From positions 1 through 38,416 of the forward strand of contig CAZHZT010000045.1 of assembly GCA_964537285.1 (NCBI GenBank): DNA of 38,416 nucleotides. The letters run 5' to 3'. This document shows positions 27,573 to 35,121 of the stretch, piece after piece (the stretch's first letter is position 1; each line of letters begins with the position of its first letter). A program made the translations under genes and the position numbers. Source of the DNA: CAZHZT01 sp964537285 (GTDB taxonomy: Bacteria; Bacteroidota; Bacteroidia; Chitinophagales; Saprospiraceae). The notes below the pieces were generated by a model that worked only from the letters and a program-made list of their open reading frames with translations, ran no database searches and was not told where the DNA came from.

Positions 27573-27638
27573 AAGAAATGATATATACATATCGGTACTT
27601 AAAAAAATCTTCTATAAAATTCAAAATTCGTACGAACT

Positions 27639-27905
27639 ATGAGGCCTATAAATGACAGAGTAGTCGTTAAGCCCGCTCCCGCTGATGAAAAAACCAAGGG
27701 AGGTATTATCATTCCAGATACTGCCAAAGAAAAACCTCAAAGAGGCGAGGTAGTTGCCGTTGGACCTGGTAAGGATGATCAGAAAATGACCGTTAAGGTA
27801 GGCGATGTTGTCCTTTACGGAAAATATGCTGGTCAGGAACTTAACCATAATGGTCAGGACTATCTTATTATGCGCGAAGATGACATTTTGATCATCCTCG
27901 ATTAA
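27639..27905 (+). CDS. groES: Co-chaperonin GroES
   Basis: The 88-residue protein shows the GroES pattern: MRPINDRVVVKP, the mobile loop with TKGGIIIPDTA, GEVVAVGPG, VGDVVLYGKYAG and a terminal DILIILD. It forms the heptameric lid of the GroEL folding chamber. It is slightly shorter than the usual 92 to 97 residues. groEL follows after 71 bp in the same operon. Confidence 0.97.
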   Translation: MRPINDRVVVKPAPADEKTKGGIIIPDTAKEKPQRGEVVAVGPGKDDQKMTVKVGDVVLYGKYAGQELNHNGQDYLIMREDDILIILD

Positions 27906-27976
27906 TTTTTTCTTTGGGAGTTGATTCTAACTCCTAATTTATCTCATTTATCTAACAAAAAAAATAAAAACATAAT

Positions 27977-29611
27977 ATGGCTAAGGATATTAGCTTTGAT
28001 TCGGAAGCTAGAGAACAACTAAAAGCCGGTATTGATGCATTGGCTAATGCCGTAAAAGTAACTCTAGGCCCTAAAGGGCGCAACGTAGTGCTCCAAAAAA
28101 GCTTTGGTGCACCTGCAATCACAAAAGATGGTGTCACTGTTGCTAAAGAAATTGAGCTGGAAGATGCTGTAATGAATATGGGAGCTCAAATGCTTAAAGA
28201 AGCTGCTTCAAAAACAGCGGACATCGCTGGTGATGGTACTACTACTGCTACCGTTTTAGCACAAGCAATGGTTACTGCAGGAATGAAAAACGTTGCTGCC
28301 GGAGCTAACCCAATGGATATCAAGCGCGGTATCGATAAGGCAATTAAAGAAGTGGTTGAAAACCTGAAAGAACAGTCTGAAACAATTGGTGATGACTTTG
28401 AAAAAATCAAGCAAGTAGCAGCCATCTCTGCCAATAACGACAATGAAATTGGTACCCTTATCGCCGACGCAATGAAGCGTGTTTCTAAAGATGGTGTGAT
28501 CACCGTGGAAGAGGCCAAAGGTACAGATACTTATGTGGATGAAGTGATCGGTATGCAGTTCGATCGTGGATATCTTTCTCCATACTTCGTTACGGATACT
28601 GAGAACATGGTGTCTGAGTATGATGATCCTTACATCTTGATCCATGACAAAAAGATCTCTAATATGCAGGATATCCTGCCTATCCTGGAGAAAGTTGTTG
28701 GTGCAGGTCGTTCTCTTTTAATCATTGCTGAGGATATCGATAGCCAGGCACTTGGTGTACTTGTGGTAAACCGCTTAAGAGCAAACCTTAAGGTCGTAGC
28801 TGTAAAAGCTCCTGGTTTTGGTGATCGCCGTAAAGCAATGTTGGAAGATATTGCTATCCTTACAGGGGGTACCGTTGTTTCAGAAGAAAAAGGTTATAAA
28901 TTAGAAAGCACTGAATTAGAGCATCTGGGTACAGCTGAAAAGATTGAGGTAGACAAAGACAATACCACTATTATCAATGGTAAAGGAGATGCTGAAACAA
29001 TTCAGGCTCGCATTAACCAGATCAAATCACAGATCGAAACAACTACTTCTGACTACGATCGCGAAAAACTTCAGGAACGCTTGGCTAAACTTGCCGGCGG
29101 TGTTGCTGTACTTTATGTGGGTGCTGCTACTGAGGTAGAAATGAAAGAAAAGAAAGACCGTGTTGATGATGCTCTTCATGCGACTCGTGCTGCCGTTGAA
29201 GAAGGTATAGTTGCAGGTGGTGGTGTCGCATTGGTTAGAGCAATCAGTGCAATCCGTAACTTGAAAGGTGAAAATGAGGATGAAACAATCGGAGTAGAGA
29301 TCGTGAAGAAATCTCTTGAGTCTCCGCTTCGTACCATTGCTAATAATGCCGGCGTAGAAGGATCTGTTGTTTTACAGCGTGTTGCTAAGAGCCGTGGAAG
29401 TATGGGATACAATGCGCGTACAGATAAATTCGAAGATCTGAAAGCTGCAGGTGTGATCGATCCGACTAAAGTGACTCGTATTGCGCTTGAAAATGCAGGC
29501 TCTATTGCTGGTATGATTCTCACTACTGAGTGTGTCGTTAGCGATCAGCCTGAGGATAAGCCTCCTATGCCTGCTGGTGGAATGGGCGGAGGTATGCCTG
29601 GTATGATGTAA
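27977..29611 (+). CDS. groEL: Chaperonin GroEL
   Basis: The 544-residue protein is full length, with LGPKGRNVVL (30-39), the nucleotide-binding GDGTTTATVLA (85-95), GGGVALVRA, and the flexible Gly-Met tail ending GGMGGGMPGMM. It forms the double-ring ATP-driven folding chamber with GroES. It is the last gene of the plus-strand block; a strong palindromic terminator starts nine bases after its stop codon. Confidence 0.98.
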   Translation: MAKDISFDSEAREQLKAGIDALANAVKVTLGPKGRNVVLQKSFGAPAITKDGVTVAKEIELEDAVMNMGAQMLKEAASKTADIAGDGTTTATVLAQAMVTAGMKNVAAGANPMDIKRGIDKAIKEVVENLKEQSETIGDDFEKIKQVAAISANNDNEIGTLIADAMKRVSKDGVITVEEAKGTDTYVDEVIGMQFDRGYLSPYFVTDTENMVSEYDDPYILIHDKKISNMQDILPILEKVVGAGRSLLIIAEDIDSQALGVLVVNRLRANLKVVAVKAPGFGDRRKAMLEDIAILTGGTVVSEEKGYKLESTELEHLGTAEKIEVDKDNTTIINGKGDAETIQARINQIKSQIETTTSDYDREKLQERLAKLAGGVAVLYVGAATEVEMKEKKDRVDDALHATRAAVEEGIVAGGGVALVRAISAIRNLKGENEDETIGVEIVKKSLESPLRTIANNAGVEGSVVLQRVAKSRGSMGYNARTDKFEDLKAAGVIDPTKVTRIALENAGSIAGMILTTECVVSDQPEDKPPMPAGGMGGGMPGMM

Positions 29612-29619
29612 TATACTGC

Positions 29620-29695
29620 TCCACCGAGATACTTGAAATAAAAAAGGCCCTTTCCGAAAGGAAAGGGCCTTTTTTATTTCAAGTATCTCGGTGGA
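29620..29695. terminator. Perfect 36-bp-arm bidirectional terminator after groEL
   Basis: The arms 29620-29655 and 29660-29695 are exactly complementary with a GAAA loop. An inner GC stem (ggccctttcc) is bounded by an A-tract on the left and a T-tract on the right, so it works as a terminator in both directions. That suits its position between convergent groEL and the minus-strand repeat protein. A further 20 bp of outer arm also pairs. Confidence 0.92.
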
Positions 29696-29705
29696 AAAAC
29701 ATCAA

Positions 29706-30149
29706 TTACTGACCAAGAGAGTTCTTAAGCTCTTCAATCTTTTGATTAACATACTCTTCCGTAACTAACGTCTGACCATTTACTTTGATGGTTCCAGTCT
29801 TTCCATCAATTAAAATAGTTTCGGTTCCTTCTCCGTTTTTGATGAAAATGTCTCCGTCTTCACCATTACCACCCAAAAACATGTTAGCTGAACGACCATT
29901 AATGTGAATGGTTTGCTGATCTTTTTCATTTTTTATTTTGATGTCGCCATCGCGCCCTGGGCCTCCAAGATAAAGACCACCGTCAAAACCGTTAAAGTGG
30001 ATCGTTGTTTTGCCCTCTGGACCAAGCAACATAATGTCACCATCGTGACCTTCACCGCCAGTAATCATATTGCCATTTTGGCCGTCAATAGTAATTACAA
30101 CTTTGTCGTTCTCGTCAACTAACTGAATTTTTTTGAATGTTTCTGACAT
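29706..30149 (-). CDS. Glycine-rich beta-repeat protein of unknown function
   Basis: The product has 147 residues, is acidic, and has no signal peptide. Residues 17-125 consist of about three and a half repeats of 31 residues. Each reads TIxIxG, a short turn, a GG-x-G-x-DGDI core (GGEGHDGDI, GGPGRDGDI, GGNGEDGDI) and a polar end. The regular hydrophobic spacing suggests a small beta-solenoid or stacked beta-hairpins. A predicted helix (about 128-146) ends the protein. I do not recognise a named family. It is convergent with groEL across a shared bidirectional terminator. Confidence 0.85.
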   Translation of the reverse strand: MSETFKKIQLVDENDKVVITIDGQNGNMITGGEGHDGDIMLLGPEGKTTIHFNGFDGGLYLGGPGRDGDIKIKNEKDQQTIHINGRSANMFLGGNGEDGDIFIKNGEGTETILIDGKTGTIKVNGQTLVTEEYVNQKIEELKNSLGQ

Positions 30150-30203
30150 ATTGAATGGGTTGAAAAGTGATAAAATATAGAAATTATTCGGCTGTAAATT
30201 ACA

Positions 30204-30211
30204 TATCTTTG
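30204..30211 (+). promoter_or_regulatory. Isolated TATCTTTG -7-like element
   Basis: This exact TAnnTTTG match points rightward into the palindrome 30245-30314 with no plus-strand gene ahead of it. There is no clear -33 element. A transcript from here would be under 100 bases and would consist mostly of the palindrome's stem. Confidence 0.2.
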
Positions 30212-30244
30212 CTTTTCTATGCGTTAACTAAGCATTAAGTGAAG

Positions 30245-30314
30245 TTAAATTTTAGGGGATAAAAAAAGGGGTGCGGCTTAAGCCGCACCCCTTTTTTTAT
30301 CCCCTAAAATTTAA
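30245..30314. terminator. 70-bp perfect palindrome with no spacer, covering a stop codon
   Basis: The arms 30245-30279 and 30280-30314 are exactly complementary over 35 bp with no unpaired centre. The inner stem aggggtgcggctt is flanked by A- and T-tracts, as in a bidirectional terminator, and 14 further bp of outer arm pair. The stop codon of the minus-strand gene (30304-30306) lies within the right arm. It separates two genes on the same strand. Confidence 0.9.
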
Positions 30315-31020
30315 AGCATTTAATACGCTTTCCTGATCTTCGTTTTTTAAAGATTTTAATTCTTTTCGAACCATAGGATTTACCTCTGCTTCTTTTGCGA
30401 AGCCTTTTGGCTTTGCCATAGGAATAAGCCTTTCCGCTGCTGCTACTTTTCTTTACAGAAGAGGAACTGCTGCCGGTCATCTTTTGGGCAGTAGCAGCAC
30501 TTTTTTGCACTACGGGCTTTTGTTCGGTAGTTTCTTCCTGAACTTCAACTTCAACTACGCTTGGAGTAATCGCAGGGGTAGTTGGAGTGGTTTGTGAAAC
30601 CGGAATATTGATAGCAACAGGTTGAAGTTCTGTGATAGGCTGCTCTTCGGGCTTTTCTTGTTCTGGCAGCGTGTTTAATTGCTGAGTATTCTCTTCTGTT
30701 TCGATTACTTCTACCTTAGATCCAAAATTGTAGCGACGTCTTACAACGGTTTCTTGCACAAGCTCGTCTTTTTTCTGAATCCCTTTAGCAGTAAGGGCGT
30801 TAGGGTCGGCTTCTGTTTTAATCATAATCACCTGGCCGACGCTGTATTCCTCGATATCGAAATTGTCATCCAGAATGTCATAATCTTCCACTCCATTTTC
30901 TTTAACAACAACAGTAGTGGATTGAAGATTAGTGTCTTGGTAGGTTCTCTTAACTTGTTGGGCGTAGGCATTACAAACCAAGCCTAAGCCAATCGCAAGG
31001 ATTAGTGTTGGGTACTTCAT
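30304..31020 (-). CDS. Small exported protein with strongly basic C-terminus
   Basis: The product has 238 residues with a signal peptide (MKYPTLILAIGLGLVCNAYA, cleavage likely after A20). Residues 21-110 are mixed and acidic, 110-185 are Pro/Gln/Thr/Val-rich and low-complexity, and the last 50 are Ser-, Lys- and Arg-rich (KAKRLRKRSRGKSYGSKRIK). The basic tail could bind polysaccharide, nucleic acid or the acidic surface. No family is recognised. The C-terminal codons and stop lie in the palindrome at 30245-30314. A possible -7 element lies at 31154-31161. Confidence 0.78.
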   Translation of the reverse strand: MKYPTLILAIGLGLVCNAYAQQVKRTYQDTNLQSTTVVVKENGVEDYDILDDNFDIEEYSVGQVIMIKTEADPNALTAKGIQKKDELVQETVVRRRYNFGSKVEVIETEENTQQLNTLPEQEKPEEQPITELQPVAINIPVSQTTPTTPAITPSVVEVEVQEETTEQKPVVQKSAATAQKMTGSSSSSVKKSSSSGKAYSYGKAKRLRKRSRGKSYGSKRIKIFKKRRSGKRIKCFKF

Positions 31021-31349
31021 GAGATCAACGTTTGTTTGTGGTTAACTTTGAGACGTTAGCGGCGTCTAAAGTCACCGGGTTTTTGGATATTTACTTTTTT
31101 TAGCGCAATAGGATTAAAGTAGCCCAATTCCGTGAACTACTTAAAAAACGTTTCAAATATAAGGGATTCTGCGACATGGCGAAACCCCTTGTTCAAAATT
31201 AATCTTGTTTAACGGTGATTTTTAAAGAAAAAAGTTGTTTTAAAGCGCATTAAAGTCTTGGAAATAGTCAATTTTCTTCTTTTAAAACTACAGAAAAACA
31301 AAATAATTTTTTTTTTAAAAAAAGTTTCTGATCGATCAAAACACATTAG
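31021..31349. other. Intergenic region upstream of the exported basic protein
   Basis: These 329 AT-rich bp separate two minus-strand genes. A minus-strand -7-like element is at 31154-31161. A run of ten T followed by seven A lies near 31307-31323, and GATCGATC near 31331. I see no GC hairpin, small gene or RNA gene. Confidence 0.6.
31154..31161 (-). promoter_or_regulatory. Possible -7 element (TATATTTG on minus strand)
   Basis: On the minus strand this reads TATATTTG, a full TAnnTTTG match, 134 bp upstream of the exported-protein ATG. No good -33 TTTG lies at 17-23 bp. Confidence 0.4.
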
Positions 31350-32210
31350 TCAAAAGCCAAAAGTCATGCCAGAATGAAAAACGACCAATCTTTTAATGGG
31401 GTCTTTAATAATGTTTCCGATCTTTAATCCATGATTATCAAGGGCTGTTACCAATAGGTCAGAAAATTTTTCTGCGATGGATCCAATGAAGTGAATTGGG
31501 AGAGCTTCAGAGTCCGGATACTTTAGGACGTGGTGCTGAAGAAAAGAAGAAAAAGCCTCTATGCCCACTTGTTGTATAAACGGATGATCGAGGTGCTGCT
31601 TCAAAAAGGGAGCAAAAGAAGCGATGTAGGCTCCTGGGGTTGGGCTGTCGTAAAGTTCATTTTTTAACCTTTTTTTATCATCTCCATAATTTTCGATAAA
31701 GGAATTTTTAAGCTCGGGAGGCAGTTCATCGTAAAAATAGGCTCGAAGCAATAATTTGCCCAAATGCATTCCACTGCCTTCATCGCCAAGGTATGGGCCT
31801 ATATTCATTACATTTTGTACAATGTTTTTTCCATCGTAAAGGCAGGAGTTAGAACCTGTACCGAGGATGCAGGCAACTCCGGCTTGATGCAGGCAAGCTG
31901 CGCGAGCGGCACCAAGTAAATCGTGCTCTATAGTTATTTTAGCATCAGGGAAAAATTTTAGCAGTACTCTCATCACTCTTTGCACTCTAAAGGTATTGGA
32001 GCAGCCCGATCCATAGAAAAATAGCTCCCTAATCAGTTTGCAGTCTATGTCCGTAGGTAATCCCTTTGAAATAATATTGAAAATGACCTCTTCCGTTTGA
32101 AAAAATGGATTGATACCGGGTAAATTCAGTATTTTTTGGGTATTATATTTTTCATCTAAAAAATACCAATGAGATTTGGTGGAGCCGCTATCTACAATTA
32201 ATGTATTCAT
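31350..32210 (-). CDS. BadF/BadG-type sugar kinase, likely N-acetylglucosamine kinase
   Basis: The 286-residue protein has the ASKHA kinase fold: phosphate-1 motif VDSGSTKS (6-13), catalytic-base candidate D97 (IEHDLLGAARAA), phosphate-2 motif GTGSNS (117-122), and GPYLGDEGSG (138-147), a hallmark of BadF/NagK proteins. Family members phosphorylate amino sugars such as GlcNAc, which suits recycling of cell-wall or chitin sugar; the exact substrate cannot be read from sequence. The ATG lies 16 bp from the end of a MITE-like element (32227-32385), so its promoter must be inside or beyond that insertion. Confidence 0.88.
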   Translation of the reverse strand: MNTLIVDSGSTKSHWYFLDEKYNTQKILNLPGINPFFQTEEVIFNIISKGLPTDIDCKLIRELFFYGSGCSNTFRVQRVMRVLLKFFPDAKITIEHDLLGAARAACLHQAGVACILGTGSNSCLYDGKNIVQNVMNIGPYLGDEGSGMHLGKLLLRAYFYDELPPELKNSFIENYGDDKKRLKNELYDSPTPGAYIASFAPFLKQHLDHPFIQQVGIEAFSSFLQHHVLKYPDSEALPIHFIGSIAEKFSDLLVTALDNHGLKIGNIIKDPIKRLVVFHSGMTFGF

Positions 32211-32226
32211 CTGAAATAATATTAAA

Positions 32227-32385
32227 TACTCTGGAACATAAGTAAGGTGAATTTTTGAACGAGGGGATTTTTTTATTCCATGAGGCGGAAAACGTAGGCA
32301 TAGCCTTAGCTACGGCGAGGCTTTCCAACGAAATGGAATGAAAAAAGAGTCCTTCAAAATTTTATCTTACTTATGTTCCAGAGTA
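32227..32385. mobile_element. MITE-like element with 20-bp inverted ends and TTAAA duplication
   Basis: The terminal repeats are TACTCTGGAACATAAGTAAG at 32227-32246 and its exact complement at 32366-32385. The direct repeat TTAAA flanks both sides (32222-32226 and 32386-32390), consistent with a 5-bp target duplication. The 159-bp body encodes no protein and is itself partly palindromic (attccat...atggaat, ggaaa...tttcc, cgtag...ctacg), so it could fold along its whole length. It sits between the divergent kinase and SCP2-like genes. A similar end occurs at 38321. Confidence 0.8.
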
Positions 32386-32444
32386 TTAAATCTAATAATA
32401 AGAAATAATTTTCTCATTTTTACAAAAAAACTAAATTCCTAATT

Positions 32445-32759
32445 ATGACAGCAAAAGATTATATCCTTGCCTTGCCAGAAAAGATCAAAAAACACGAAGG
32501 TATGCTTGATGATACAACATTCCAGTTCGATATTTCAGGTGACGGTGGTGGGCAGTACACCCTTGAGGTCAAAGACGGAGCCCCAAACCTTAAGGAAGGC
32601 CTGGTAGGAGACCCCAAGTGTTCCGTGAAATCTAAAGATGATGTCCTTGTAGGTATCATCACCGGTAAAACAAATGCTGCTATGGCCGTAATGATGGGAA
32701 AGATAAAAATTAGCAACCTCGGCGAAATGATGAAATTCAAGGATTTATTCTCTTTATAA
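32445..32759 (+). CDS. SCP2-type sterol-carrier-domain protein
   Basis: The 104-residue single-domain protein matches the SCP2 lipid-binding fold: FQFDISGDGGGQYTLEVKDG, then CSVKSKDDVLVGIITGKTNA, and MMGKIKISN before a closing helix. Such domains bind sterols, fatty acids or other lipids in a hydrophobic tunnel; the ligand here is unknown. There is no signal peptide. It lies 49 bp upstream of the ABC exporter on the same strand, so co-transcription is possible. Confidence 0.88.
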   Translation: MTAKDYILALPEKIKKHEGMLDDTTFQFDISGDGGGQYTLEVKDGAPNLKEGLVGDPKCSVKSKDDVLVGIITGKTNAAMAVMMGKIKISNLGEMMKFKDLFSL

Positions 32760-32808
32760 AGTTTGGCATCTTATTTGGCTATTTACCAAACAAAGACTTT
32801 GGTTTGGG

Positions 32809-35001
32809 ATGGCGAGAAAATTCACATTATATAGACAATTAGATAAAATGGACTGCGGGGCGGCTTGTTTACGCATGATCGCCCGGCATTATAACCGTTT
32901 TTATTCTTCGGAATATTTAAGGAACCTTACACATCTGGATAGGGATGGGGTTTCTTTGAATGGAATCAGTGATGCAGCGGAACAAATTGGCCTTCATACT
33001 TTAGCGGTCAAAATTTCTTTTGAGCGCCTGGTCGATGATATTCCGCTTCCTCTGATTGCTCATTGGCGTCAGGAGCACTATGTCGTAGTTTATAAGGTTT
33101 CAAAAACTCATGTCTGGATTGCTGACCCGGCAACCGGAAAAGTAAAGATTACAAAAGAAGAGTTTAAAGCGGGTTGGATCAGTGAGGAATTAGATGGCGA
33201 GGATGTTGGTATTATTCTATTACTGGAACCTACTCCGGAATTTTACAGTAAAGGAGGAGAAGGTAGTAAGTCGAAACAAGGGTTCGGTTATCTGTTTTCT
33301 TATTTTCAACGCTATCGTGCCTTGATCATTCAGCTTTGTATTGGCTTGGGAGTGGGTAGCTTACTGCAATTTTCCTTTCCTTTTCTTATACAGGCAATGG
33401 TGGATTACGGGATTCGAAAGCAGAATCTATCTTTAATCTGGCTGGTAATTCTAGCACAGATAATGCTCTTCATTAGTAAAACCTCGGTCGAATTGATTCG
33501 AAGTTGGATCTTACTTCATATTGGTACGCGGATTAATATAAGTCTCATTTCAGATTTTTTGTTAAAATTAATGCGGCTACCCATTCACTTTTTTGATACC
33601 AAGCTTACCGGCGATATTCTACAGCGTATTACCGATAATCAGCGAGTAGAGCGATTTCTGAACTCCACAACCCTGATGGCCTTTTTCTCCTTTTTCAATT
33701 TTCTAATCTTTGGAGTCGTTCTGGCCATTTTCAATGGTTACATCTTTACCTTATACGTCATTGGTACAGCCCTTTACGTTCTCTGGGTTCTTCTATTTAT
33801 GAGAAGGCGAAGAGAGTTGGACTTCAAGCGTTTCGATCAGATGGCTGACGGCCAGAGTCGCATTATCCAACTCATAGATGGAATTCAGGATATAAAAATC
33901 CATAATGCCGAAAAGCAGATGCGCTGGACATGGGAGAGAGCGCAAGCTCGCCTGTTCAGGTTGAACCTTAAATATCTGCAAATAGATCAGTGGCAGCGTA
34001 CCGGAGGATCGGTAATTAATGAACTTAAAAACATTTTGATCACTTTTATTGCCGCCAACGCAGTAGTACAGAATGATATGACGCTTGGTATGCTTCTTGC
34101 AGTATTATATATTATTGGCCAATTAAATAATCCGGTCCAAAATTTGCTGCAGTTTATACAGGCTACCCAGGATGCTAAGATGAGCCTGGAACGGATGAAC
34201 GAGATTCATTCCTCTGATAATGATGAAAACCTGGAAGGAAAAATCGGTTTATTACCTCCAAGCGGAGACCTATGGGTGGAAAACCTGAGTTTTCAATATC
34301 CCGGCCCTAATTCACCTAAAGTGCTGAAAAATATTAACCTGTACATTCCGGAAGGGAAAACGACCGCAATCGTAGGCTCAAGTGGAAGTGGAAAAACGAC
34401 TTTGTTAAAACTATTACTTGATTATTATCAACCCCAGGAAGGGCAGGTTCGACTTGGAGATCTTAACCTACACACTATTCGCCAGGAATTATGGCGCGAT
34501 AAGTGCGGGGTGGTTATGCAGGAAAGTTATATTTTTTCGGATACCATAGCGAAAAATATCGCCTTAGGTGATGATGTTATTGACAAAATGCGTTTGCTGA
34601 AGGCTGTGCAAATTGCTAATATTCAGTCCTTTATTGAGTCTTTGCCGCAAGGCTTTAACACTAGGATAGGTAAAGACGGACTGGGGCTGAGCCAGGGGCA
34701 AAAACAACGACTTCTGATTGCCCGGGCAGTATATAAAGATCCGGAGTATGTTTTTTTCGATGAAGCTACAAATGCTCTGGATGCTTATAATGAAACGCTG
34801 ATCATGGATAATTTATACGAATTCCTCCAAAATCGAACGGTTATCATCGTTGCCCATCGACTCAGCACCGTGAAAAATGCGGATAACATCGTAGTACTGG
34901 AGGAAGGGGAGATCATTGAACAAGGCACACACAAAGATCTGATCGAAGCACATGGGGCGTACTACTTTTTAATTAAAAATCAGCTTGAACTTAGTAGATA
35001 A
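32809..35001 (+). CDS. C39-peptidase ABC exporter (bacteriocin/peptide type)
   Basis: The 730-residue protein fuses three parts. The N-terminal C39 peptidase has catalytic C16 in QLDKMDCGAAC, H90 in HWRQEHYVVVY and D106 in IADPATG. The membrane domain (about 165-460) spans six helices. The ATPase has Walker A GSSGSGKTT (523-531), signature LSQGQ (627-631) and Walker B VFFDEAT (648-654). All catalytic residues are present, so it should cleave a double-glycine-type leader and export the peptide. It forms a type I exporter with the HlyD-type adaptor downstream. No leader-peptide gene is visible nearby. Confidence 0.95.
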   Translation: MARKFTLYRQLDKMDCGAACLRMIARHYNRFYSSEYLRNLTHLDRDGVSLNGISDAAEQIGLHTLAVKISFERLVDDIPLPLIAHWRQEHYVVVYKVSKTHVWIADPATGKVKITKEEFKAGWISEELDGEDVGIILLLEPTPEFYSKGGEGSKSKQGFGYLFSYFQRYRALIIQLCIGLGVGSLLQFSFPFLIQAMVDYGIRKQNLSLIWLVILAQIMLFISKTSVELIRSWILLHIGTRINISLISDFLLKLMRLPIHFFDTKLTGDILQRITDNQRVERFLNSTTLMAFFSFFNFLIFGVVLAIFNGYIFTLYVIGTALYVLWVLLFMRRRRELDFKRFDQMADGQSRIIQLIDGIQDIKIHNAEKQMRWTWERAQARLFRLNLKYLQIDQWQRTGGSVINELKNILITFIAANAVVQNDMTLGMLLAVLYIIGQLNNPVQNLLQFIQATQDAKMSLERMNEIHSSDNDENLEGKIGLLPPSGDLWVENLSFQYPGPNSPKVLKNINLYIPEGKTTAIVGSSGSGKTTLLKLLLDYYQPQEGQVRLGDLNLHTIRQELWRDKCGVVMQESYIFSDTIAKNIALGDDVIDKMRLLKAVQIANIQSFIESLPQGFNTRIGKDGLGLSQGQKQRLLIARAVYKDPEYVFFDEATNALDAYNETLIMDNLYEFLQNRTVIIVAHRLSTVKNADNIVVLEEGEIIEQGTHKDLIEAHGAYYFLIKNQLELSR

Positions 35002-35003
35002 TG

Positions 35004-35046
35004 CAAGTTGCGATTCATTAAAATGAGGCTAAATCGTTGCAACTTG
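35004..35046 (+). repeat. Imperfect hairpin directly after the ABC exporter
   Basis: The arms caagttgcgatt (35004-35015) and aatcgttgcaacttg (35032-35046) pair with a 3-base bulge, and tcatt/aatga pair inside. It begins three bases after the stop codon and is stacked directly before the hairpin 35058-35095. Confidence 0.55.
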
Positions 35047-35057
35047 GATTAGATAGA

Positions 35058-35095
35058 AACATGATTCATCCCGAATTTTCGGGATGAATCATGTT
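35058..35095 (+). terminator. Perfect 18-bp hairpin between the ABC exporter and HlyD genes
   Basis: The arms 35058-35075 and 35078-35095 are exactly complementary with a TT loop (aacatgattcatcccgaa). It is the same family as 20954-20995 and 23810-23853, but with gat in place of gag and the matching change in the other arm. It may attenuate transcription into the adaptor gene; no T-tract follows. Confidence 0.65.
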
Positions 35096-35121
35096 GATCC
35101 TTCACCCATAATCTAGTTTTT

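Larger units (their letters stand above)
27281..27638 (+). other. secG-groES intergenic region
   Basis: These 358 bp hold the extended hairpin 27317-27391, then about 245 bp of AT-rich groES leader. That leader carries TGTCA direct repeats (27478-27482, 27485-27489), TGACA/CTGAC motifs (27550-27565) and a TTGGCAC motif. No CIRCE element and no small gene is visible. Confidence 0.7.

Noticed and set aside
27281..27638. CIRCE operator or riboswitch before groES
   Set aside because: No TTAGCACTC-N9-GAGTGCTAA pattern and no recognisable aptamer fold.
31300..31340. T10/A7 run as a terminator for the sugar kinase gene
   Set aside because: No GC-containing stem precedes the T-run on the minus strand, so an intrinsic terminator is not supported.
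32445..32759. SCP2-like protein as the exporter's peptide cargo
   Set aside because: It is a full lipid-binding domain and lacks an N-terminal leader with a Gly-Gly cleavage site; the GGG at residues 34-36 is inside a beta-turn of the fold.
35002..35121. Small peptide genes between the exporter and its adaptor
   Set aside because: Only open frames of about ten codons, created by the hairpin sequences; no leader-like features.
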